This document shows, one piece after another, positions 1-11,200 of a DNA stretch of 64,000 nt (its first letter is position 1; every line of letters begins with the position of its first letter). The stretch is from Pteria penguin (taxonomy: Eukaryota; Mollusca; Bivalvia; Pterioida; Pteriidae), in contig CM068587.1 in NCBI GenBank assembly GCA_035048485.1, positions 24,095,034 through 24,159,033 of the forward strand, given 5' to 3'. The notes under the pieces are model-generated. The model was not told where the DNA came from and made no database searches. It saw only the letters and a list, made by a program, of their open reading frames with translations. Both the position numbers and the translations under genes were made by a program.

Positions 1-2083
1 TTTGATTACACCATGTTTAACAAATGTATTTCTTCTAGTAAAACTATTCCATGGATATAAAAATTTAAGACCTTATGACCTTGACTATCTAGTTTGATCT
101 AAATTTGATTTAATTTAATACAACTTTTAACATTAGTCTTCTTTTTTGAAACAGGAGATAAGATTTTGATGTTTCACATATGTATTATTTGGGACAAGAC
201 CATTTGTACTATATTTTCTGAACTTCAAAAAGTGTAATAGCTTTAATCTAGGGCTTTCATACTTCACATGTTTGTTTCTTGTAATGAGAGCTTCTTACTG
301 ATACCAGAACTCAGGACGTCACTTTGACCTTTACGTTTGACCAACTTCAGAAGAATGTTTAACATGGCCTTAATGTTTGAACTATAGGTGGTGGGGCTTT
401 CTTAAATTACATGTGCGTTCCTTGTGGGGAGACCTGCCAATTGATACCACAATTTCTGGTTTTGTGACCTTGTTAGTCATGTTTGACCTACATAAAGATA
501 CCATAATTTATGACTTTGTGACTTTACCATCAACTTTGACCCACATTTATGGTAAGATATGTCCTCATGAAGGATTTTGTTGCTTCCTGGGGCATAGTGT
601 TTCACAAATATATCTTGTTATGATGATGACTTGATTGAATTTCCCTGTCAATTAGATCTCAATAGATATAAAATCAATAAAGCTTCAACCAATGTAGCAT
701 ATGGCAAGGATGTTTGCTTTTCAAGGGATGTATGTAACATATGAGATGTATTGATGATTGACAATTCGAGCAGGAGACAGTTGTGGTAATCAAATAATGA
801 TGACTCAGAACTTAAATGATATTGAGAACATTGTAAAACTAGCTGAATAAAAGGTCATAGAGAATAAACAAGGAGGAAAGTTAAGGGAATGTAATGAAAA
901 AGCAAGAACGAATATGGGTCAGAAATTAACTGCAGGGTTTCTTGGTTCATGAAATGAACATTTTCATTACTCAAAGTTATGATGGTCTTGTGTATTTAGT
1001 TGTGCAAGAATGTTTTTGTTTGCTGATTGAACGGGTTGAAGACATGCAAGAATGTCTTCATCCAAAGAAATGACAGTCAAGAATGGACATTACATGGAAT
1101 CTTTAAGGATGATGATTGGAAAATTGAACTTGCATATTGATGACGAGGTCAGATGTCACCAATGACCTTGATCCTTGACTTTTATTTAGTGTTGAATTGA
1201 GGGTAGTGAATGATAGAAGTTTAGGCTTTTCAATAGTACAAGACCTGCATATTTATTACAAGGTTCAAGGTCACTAAGGACCTTGATCTTATCTTTGATC
1301 TTTTACATTTACACTGTTCCTGTAAATTTATGTGAAACTATCTGATAGAGGCATGGAGTCTTTTGGAATGATTGATAGAGAATATAGCCTGCATATTGGT
1401 TACAGGATCAAATTTTGAGGTGATCTTGACCTTTGACCATATTTTTGAAAAGGTTAAAGACCAAGAATCTTGTTTTTATTTCAAGTTTGACCACATGTAA
1501 AGTTCTTGAGGTTGAGTTCATTAAAGTAATTTTAAAATCTTGTTTTTGAGGTACACTTTTATGAGTATAGTTATTCCCTTTGTTGTAGGTCTTATTAATC
1601 ATTGTTCTTTACATGCCCAATTGTTTATTGTTATTTGCTAAGTATAGCAATACAGAGGTGACATAGTGACACTTTTCTACTGTCTATCTTTCAGGGATAA
1701 GTAGGTCAAAAGACTAGGTCACCACTAGTAAAAATAGACTGAAGTTATTGGTTTCCAGGTGATAAATCATGTACCATGCATCTTAAACAAACCATGTTTG
1801 GATGTATGAAATTTGATCAAAAGGGGAGGATGACGATTGAATTTGGGGTCAATAGGTCGAGGGTCAGGAATTATGGGACTTGAAACTTATATTTAGAATG
1901 TTAGCTAGGAAAGCTCTGTTGCATTTATGAAATATGCCCACAGCAGAGGCATATGTATTACAAACATGTTCTAGCAGGTTACATGCGTATGTTGATGAAG
2001 TTAAGTTCAGTTTTTTATATCAGTTTTGTAAGCATTAAACTTAATGTATGTAATGATGAATTCTTTTGATTTTTTTTATAAAG
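1..2083. other. Intron or upstream sequence of SPTLC2, repeat-rich
   Basis: No exon of the SPTLC2 N-terminal region could be recognised here, so the upstream exons probably lie before the window. The stretch from about 240 to 640 is a worn copy of an interspersed repeat with phrases such as 'ggggcatagtgtttcacaaa' and 'gaccttg' motifs; the same family recurs at 15581-16108. Short open frames here have no coding character. Confidence 0.5.
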
Positions 2084-2229
2084 CTTTACAGGCAGAAAAA
2101 CCAGGGTTATTAACTTTGGTTCTTATAACTACCTGGGTTTTTCCTCTAATGTGGGCCCATGTGCAGAGGCTGTGGAAAATACAGTATTAGAATATGGAAT
2201 AGGTACTGGTGCTAGCAGACAAGAAATGG
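2084..2229 (+). CDS. SPTLC2: SPTLC2 exon a (first in window)
   Basis: Follows the acceptor 'tttttttataaag' and ends before donor gtgagt. It encodes [19 protein letters not shown] and continues to TGASRQEMG. The first base completes a codon begun in an exon outside the window. Confidence 0.9.
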
Positions 2230-5200
2230 GTGAGTAGTGTTACATTTAGTTAAAGGCAGAAACTGTTTTGATAAATCCAACTTGTATAGAGTTGAATCTA
2301 ACCACGAGTATATTATATTGAGCAAAACCTGAAAGAATGCTGAGCAGTGTTCAGTTGAACTTGGATAATTCATAGTGTAATCACCTGGAAGTTTTGGTAG
2401 GTTTTTCGAAGTTTCCCTGTTGTTAATGAATGAATAGGAAAATTTTTGGAATCGCATAATAACTTCAAGTTTTCCAGTTTTGACAGTATATATAGTTATT
2501 TTAAATCTACACTACACTCTGTGATGCTGCTATTATGTTGTGAATTCTTAGGTGTTTTCTTCTAGATATTTGGAAGAATTCCCATTTTATACTTGTATTA
2601 CATGCATAAACATGACTGCTTAGTGATAAAATGCAGGATCCTTATATAGCGATGTTGAATAAAGTACAGAAAGTTATTGAGTATTTCACTCATTTTAGGT
2701 TATCTGGATCTTCACAAGGAACTGGATTATCTTGTGGCTGAATATCTAGGGGTTGAAGCAGCAATCACTATACCTATGGGATTTGCTACAAACTCCATGA
2801 ATATGCCAGCTCTTGTAGGAAAGGTAGTTTGCTATATCTACTATGAAATATTCTTGTACTTTTAATATTTAGTTCACCTTGACGTACTTTTAATATTTTG
2901 TTCACTTTGACGATATTGAGATATTATTAAGCTTATGCTATACCCCTGGCATCTGCTTCCATGTCAGCAACCAGGTAAAAAGTTTTGGGTAGCTCAGTAT
3001 TGGACAAAATGACAAAAAGGTGATCAAATTTGCATTAGATGTTGCATATGTTCTACCTTTGTCTGCTTGTGTGACTGGATTAAGAAGTTTGAGGTAGCTG
3101 AGTATTGGACAAACTTGTCTGTGTCATATCAAGTCATCCTAGTATTAACGACTTCGAATTTGAACTGACCATTTTATTAGAAATTTGATGTTATATTTTA
3201 TGCTTTAAGTACAAAATCATCTTACTGCAATTTGAAAGTCAAATGTTGTGTCAAGTATTCTTTATTTATCCTATGTTTTTTCAAAGATATTATTTCTTGA
3301 TGACACTTTTATAAACTTCAAGCTTTTATTTCACAATACCTGTCTGAGTAATATTTGGAGGGGGATGGTCAGTTAATTTAAGGGTTAGGAGGTGTAACGG
3401 TCATTTTACTGTATTACTAAGATTACACTGTGCATTAGTTTATCACGAAGCCTTGCTTCTACCAGCTGTTGCAAGTCATTGATATTTTAACTGATGCATG
3501 TACAGCGATGGAATTACAAATACTGTGATAGTATGGAGAAAATTGACTCCATGTAATAATTGATCCACAGATCAATACAGCATACATGAGGGTAATGTCA
3601 TTTGTACCTGCTTTATATCGAGACCTCATCAAGGTTATGTTTACATACAGTGGCATCTGTTTAAGTTTGAGGAAGTGATATTGATATGAAATGCAATCTA
3701 TTCTGAGGTATCTTGCTTTTTAGTAACAAATTTGAAATTCTTCTCTAACCCTATAATGTTCATCAGGCTTAAACGTTTATCATGACATGAATATCAAATG
3801 TCCATGAACTTACTGGTTATCTTCCACTTGCTTGCCTTACCTGTTAACCACTGTGTAAAACCCTTTATTGTATTGATGCTATATACTTGCCTTACCTGTT
3901 CACCACTGTGTAAAACCCTCTATTGTATTGATGCTATATACTTGCCTTACCTGTTAACCACTTTGTAAAACCCTCTTTTGTATTGATGCTATATACTTGC
4001 CTTACCTGTTACCCACTGTGTAAAACCCTCTACTGTATTAATGCTATATACTTGCCTTACCTGTTACCCACTGTGTAAAACCCTTTACTGTATTGATGCT
4101 ATATACTTGCCTTACCTTTTAACCACTGTGTAAAACCCTTCACTGTATTGATGCTATATACTTGCCTTACCTGTTAACCACTGTGTAAAACCCTCTACTG
4201 CATTGATGCTATATACTTGCCTTACCTGTTAACCACTGTGTAAAACCCTTTACTGTATTGATGCCATATACTTGCCTTACCTGTAAACCACAGTATAAAA
4301 CCCTTTACTGTAATGGTGCCATATACTTGCTTTACCTGTTAACCACAGTGTAAAACCCTCTACTGTATTCATGCTATATACTTGCCTTACCTGTTAACCA
4401 CTGTGTAATACCCTCTACTGTATTGATGCTATATACTTGTTACTTTCAGGATTGCCTCATTTTGAGTGATGAGTTAAACCATGCTTCACTGATTTTGGGA
4501 TGTCGGTTGTCTGGTGCCAGAATACGAACGTTTAAACATAATTGTAAGGTCCTTAGTTATAATGTGATGGAATTCAAATCTTAAGTGGAATCCTTAACTG
4601 TAACAATTTATGGAATTTGAATTCATTTTTTGTTGTCTTTTCATAAAGGGATTACTTTTATCAAGGCATATGCCATTTTATGTCTTGATCTTAGAATTTC
4701 TAAACTGATTGAGAATGCCATACCTGTGAACGTTTTGTCAAAATGGATCTGAAGATTTTTTATTTTTCATTTGGAGTTTATTCTGGAGGTTTTTATCATC
4801 CATTGATGTGCTGGAATTTCGTTAGATAGAACAAAAAGACCTTACTTAACTTATGTATTATCAATGATGATACTTAATGCATTTGTTGTTTTTTTTTTAA
4901 GAAGTCTGCTCATTTTTGATATTGACAGACATATATTTATGTTATTTTTTTAAACAAATCTGCTATTTTTGGTATTGACAGATATTCATGCCACATATAG
5001 TAGGATTTTCTCTCGTAATGAGTGCAAGACTTTCAGGATGAAATGCAAATATATTTGTGTGATTTTAAGAATAATAATTCTATTTTAGTAGTTCATACCT
5101 ACATAAGTTGCTTAATGTAAGATGGTTTGCCATGTTTTATCACCAAAGTCATAACTATCTTCAGATCAGTATTTTTATCTATATACACTTATATACAGTG

Positions 5201-8200
5201 GCAGATTTAGTGGGGGGCTGGGGGGGCCTGAGCCCCCTTTTGGTCACATATTTACTAGTAAAAATCCAGATTTTGCACCAAAAATGGCTGAGAAGTTTGG
5301 GCCCCCCTTTTCAAAAATTCTGGATCTGCCACTGGTAAATTTATTTTTTGTTTATTTGAATTCAATGGTCATTTTATAAAATCATTTCGTTTACTTTCCC
5401 GATTATTTATAGGTATGGAAGATTTAGAGAAAAGATTACGAGAGGCAATAGTTGATAGACAGCCGAGAACACATAGACCATGGAAGAAGATACTGATAGT
5501 TGTGGAAGGAGTATACAGGTAGGTGTTGGGTGAGAAAAGCTTCAAATCACAATTTAGTGTACATATGGCCTGGAAGAATATATAAGTAGCAGATGTAAAG
5601 AAATCAGAGATTTATCATATCCATTTACAATAATTAATTATTATGCATGGGAATATGTGAATGTTTGTACAGTTTCGTACTGTCGGGAAGAAAGGGAACG
5701 ATATTTTGGTAAAAAAAAGTAGATTTACAATTATAATTCCAGAGAATAATTCCTTTGAGATTCTAAGAAATATTTTCTTAAATGAAAATTTAATAAATTC
5801 AAAATTTAATATAATCATAATGTCAGTAAATCTATATCAGGGTTCACACTGCCCAAAGCATTTTGCAATTTTTCATTCTGAAATGCGACAGAATTTTGAG
5901 ATATGCGATACTTACTAAAGTCCTTTCTGAAAACAAACCAATTGTTTTCGTTTCATATTGAATGATTGAACTTATCATGCAGATGTGTGAAACAGGCAAA
6001 TACCAGCCGCCAGAGACATAGTAAGTAATCCATGTCTCTGCCTGCTGCGCGCTGTGATGGTAGATAACAGCAACTGTAATTAATTAACATCCGGCATCAC
6101 TCATTAACTTAAAACATTATTCATTTCAATAAACATGAACAAAATGCAGATAAAATGGATGTGGCATCTTCACCCCATGCTCATGTGTTACCCATATGAG
6201 TGGAGAATCACTGTAGGGAGTGGAAACAAGGTGTTTCCCCACTCAAGTAAACGGGTGGAAATTGAATGGGATACCCCACAGTGGGGAGTGGGAATTCACC
6301 GATCCATGCTACCTGTACTGTAATTCTTTATTTGAATATTTGTCTAAGTATTTACATATTGTTACAGTAGTATTCAGGAAAAGATCATTTTCAATGTTTA
6401 GAGAGGGGAGGGAACATGTAGGATTTAAATGAAATGAGACTGCAGAACTTAAGTTTGCCTTGTTATTATTTACTACCGTATATACTCGCATATAAGTCGG
6501 TTTTTTGGGAGTAAAAAATCGTGGTCGAAAAGCACTACCGACTTATATGCGAGATACTGACGGAGAGAAAAAAAATCCGACCTTGGACTAAAGCCAGACT
6601 TTCCCGTTTATTATCAGATAATGAAGACATTAGATATGATAGATAACGTAGGTGAAATTCCCGGTCCATACTACTTTAAAATACGATTCTATGACAATCA
6701 AATGTATATTTTGTGACAAACAGATTCTGTACTAAAAAGTCGTAATATATCGCTTATTTGTTGTTGAAATATCCATAATACAAAAGGTAAAACAAATCCG
6801 CTACAGTGCGTCTACAGGTTTAGTGAGCCGTGACGTGATGGCTATTAATTAAATAACAGTCCGACACTAGAAGTATGTTCATGATACCGGTAGGTTTGTC
6901 GGTGTGGTAAAAGAGTCTTTGTCGGTTATCATTCACCGATTCATAGTAGGGTTTCACTGCGTTAATGAATTAATTACTTAATAGTTAAATAAACAAGCAA
7001 TGAAGCCGCGATCTTATTCACAGCCACAAAAAAACCCAGCCGTTTTCACGGCTACCAAATTATTCGAAAGTAACATCAGGTAGATCGTTTTATCATCTGT
7101 TATATGTCACATTTTAAATGCCCCTCTATTGAATATGCCAATTAAATTCCCGTAGCGTGATTACGCACTATCATCAGAGCGGAAAAATTCTCCCAAACCT
7201 TTGTTTATATACATTTCTATGAATGAACGTTGGTTAACATGTATAAGCTTTGTTCACTCAAAAATTCCAACCGACTTATATGCGGGTCAACGGCAAATCC
7301 CAGAATTTGAGCTTCAAATCGTACCCCCCCCCCCCCCCCCCCCCCGACTTGTACGCGGGTCGACTTATATGTGAGTATATACAGTAGTTTAAAGTGAAAT
7401 GTAGATAGATGAGTATTGTTTTTGATATAATTGATAGCATGGAGGGTTCTATAGTAAGATTACCAGAAGTGGTTGCCTTGAAGAAGAAGTACCGAGCATA
7501 CCTTTATCTGGATGAAGCACATAGTGTAGGAGCCATGGGACCAAACGGTAAAGGAGTTGTAGACTATTTTGGTCTAGACCCCAAGGATATTGATGTAATG
7601 ATGGGAACATTCACAAAGAGTTTCGGTGCAGCTGGTGGCTACATTGGTGGAAACAAGGTGAGATTATTATACATTAGTTCTTCACCTGACAAAATTTATA
7701 ATTTCACTCAGGGAAGCCAGTGTATTTATCCAGTATTAATTAATTATGTCCTAATCCATGCCAGTGTGCTCCCGATTCGCTTACTCGCTTAAAATAACAT
7801 CTAATACAATTGGGTGTGAAAGGGGCTCTCGCAAGGTGTGTTACTGTTATTTACCTGTATAAGAAAGCTCTGGAGATCACCTGTACAACTTTACTTAAAA
7901 TAGATAAGTACACGTATTTTTGTTTTCTTTAAAGAATGTACATGTACTTCATGTGCATACAATACTTAAAAGAACGTTCGAATAATTCTTCATTTCGATC
8001 TTGCACAGATAACGCTTACCTAAGCAATAAACAAGCCAAAATACATTACCCTTATGAGGGCCCCTTTCATGCCACCGAGCGACAAAATGTGTGTTGAACT
8101 TAACTAATAGTAAGGCAATTTGAAGTTCAAATAAATCATTACGTATTCTGATGGCTGAACGCATGCTTTTGTCCATCATTTTGAGATTCTTTGGACCCCC

Positions 8201-11200
8201 TTTCAATTATAACTCATAAATAAATCATCTTTTTTAAATGACCCTGAGATGTCAACACATTCAATCCTTTTTGTCCAGCACGTGCCGATTAAACAGTGAC
8301 AATCCAGGATATAGAAAACACACGTGGATTTTCCTAATTCCACGCCGACTGTACTGTATCTGGTTCAGTTGGTTCATTTGATATTTTTTCCACTTGAGTG
8401 ATTTTGTTAACCTGTTGGGGGTACCTCAGTTTGTGACAAACTAGTAAAGATAAAAGACTTCTGACTCGGCCCTATGCCAAGTCACCTCGAATAAACAATG
8501 TGTGAAAAATCCCAAACTTGCACTAATGGTTCATCTCGGAATGCAGACTTGTATGCATGCTTCGTATAACTATTTCCACTTCAGTTTTGTTTCATTAAAA
8601 GAGAATTGATTTAAGTAGCTCAATTATGATTCATTAGTCATTTTAAATTTGTGCTGTTGATTCTAAGAATGAAACTAGTCCTGAATTAATACTATTGATA
8701 ACACTATTCCTCATATGAGTGTCAAGATACTCAGGACATTCAGTCCTTTGATTTATGTTTTTAGTTATATCATGAAATAGAAGCAGGAGGTAACCAATCT
8801 CTTAAACATAGTGGCACACTCTGGGAATATAGTCTGGACTATCTACACAACAAGTCCAGCATTTAACCACCACCTCAAGTAGCAGTATAGTTTCTCTTTG
8901 GCACTACTTTCCAAATCAAAATCATGAGAGCATAGTACCTACAACAACATGTTTTTATGATTTGTCGTGACAATATATGGTTTATTACTCCTGATAAGGT
9001 CTTGGTCAGCTCTGACCACTTTGAATGCCTCGGGTCATCATTTAGCCTTTAACCAATTAATCAGGAGTAATTTACGGTTATATTTTACTGGAAATACTTT
9101 AAAGGGACATAGTCCGAGACTGGAAAATTTTAGCATGAAAAGGATAAATTACGACAATATCTTATTTTTCCTGTATTACATAAAGTATAAACTTTGTGTT
9201 AATTGCAATATTTAAAACTAAAATCGCTCAATGTTTTCGTAGAATAAAGGTAATTGAGTCGAATTAAATTCGGTTGGTATCAGTTCCCCAAATAAGGCGA
9301 TGCTCCGCCCATAATCATGCGCGTGCGTGGATATTCACTGTAGAAAACAACAAAAACGGTTCACATGGAGGAATGCGAGCACGAGAAAAGCAAAAGTGTG
9401 GTAGAAAATAACTATACACAGACTCAGAGGCCAAAAAAAAAAGAAAAGTGGAACAAATTTTAGAATCGGGTAAAGCACGAGTTTCATTGTCACGTGATTT
9501 CCTCCGACCGACCTCATCAATATTCAAGGAGTTGGCCTGGTTAGGTTGCAAATTTAAAACGGGCATATCTCGTTAACGACATCCACTTTGGTAACGATAC
9601 TTTTTATACATCTTAGATAATATACTAGCAATCGATTGCCGTTTAGGAAATCCGTTTACATTTTAAAATACTTTTCCCGACTTCAATTGGACCATGCTCC
9701 TTTAACCAATCATTATTAAAAAAAAAATTGACCCATCATTATTTTATTAGGTAGCAATTTTTCAGGTCATTAGTTATCATATGGCACATTACTGAGTCAG
9801 CAGTTGTTTTTGATGGTAGCTCTCGAACAATCCCATTACATGAATCCTATTGGAAGTAAAATGAAAGCTATAAATGTATGATAGTGGATTATTTGAAATT
9901 TTGGTCTCTAGATCTAAATGGATGTTAACAATATATTCTATTCTTATGATAAAATCTATGTGTATTACAGGGTTTGATCAAGCACCTGCAAGTAAATTCA
10001 CATACAGCAATCTACTCTAGTACCATGTCACCATGTGTTATTGAACAGATTCTCTCCTCCATGAAGATAATGCTTGGCAAGGATGGAACAACAGAAGGTG
10101 ATATACAGTATTATGAAATATTCGATACAGAATGAATAACAGAGTTATGGTACTTTGCATGCAAATAATTGCCTTTATTCAGGCATATATTGCCTATGTC
10201 TCACTGTTGTTTAAGCTTGCCTTGAGAGATTTAAATGATCTTATAACACATTTAAACCCAGACAGACTTTGTTGCGACTAGAGGCATGGTGTTTTACAAA
10301 CATATATTGTTCTTCTTTGTTTATTTTCATATAATCTTTATAAGATGTAATCAAATAAAAAGAAGAAAATTTTATCATTGAATTTTAAACGAAAATCTGT
10401 TTTTAAAGAACATCCATAAGACTACATAAGGTCATTTGAAACTGAAAGAAAGATAATAAAGTTTGATTGTTTTGCAGGCAAAAGACGAATTCAGCAACTG
10501 AAATGGAATACATTATACTTTCGTCGAAGATTACAAGAAATGGGTTTTATTATATATGGAAACAAAGATTCACCAGTAGTGCCTCTTCTGATGTTTATGC
10601 CATCTAAGATAGCGTAAGAGACCTCAGCTTGTGACATACAAAGTGACAGTTTTTTTTTGTGTGTGTGTGGGGGGGTGGGGGGATTTGTTCTGAAGATTTA
10701 CCATTTCTTTCTTTGAGGATACAGCAAACTCTTTGAAATTAACTTACCATGATATCCAAAGATGGATAGTCTTTTCCTTTAAAAGGTTTCTTTTAAACTT
10801 TTAGTCCCCAGTAAGTGAGTTATTTTTGTGGAATGACTACAGTCAACCATAATTATAACAGGAAAGATATGTCTGAACTTCTGAACCATTGTTTTCCTTG
10901 ATTTATCAATGGATACATGTCTTTTTTCAGGTCATTTTGCCGTATGTGCCTAGAAAGAGGAGTTGGGGTAGTAGTTGTAGGCTTTCCAGCAACTCCTATG
11001 ACAAAATGTCGCGCCAGATTTTGTATTTCTGCATCTCATACAAAAGAAATGATAGATAAGGTAATTCTTGTCATTAAAGTTGCCTTCGATGTTTTTATGC
11101 CCCCACCATGAAATGGCTGGGGGCATATAGTATTACCCTGTTCCATCATTCTGTCATTCCGTCATTATTCATTTTCCGCTCATTTTCTCTTGAAGGTTTG

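Noticed and set aside
5108..5338. Plus-strand frame with a C-rich tail
   Set aside because: Runs through the 139-bp MITE-like element; no coding character.
9315..9566. Two overlapping minus-strand open frames
   Set aside because: They lie inside the TTAA-flanked MITE and have no splice sites or recognisable domains.
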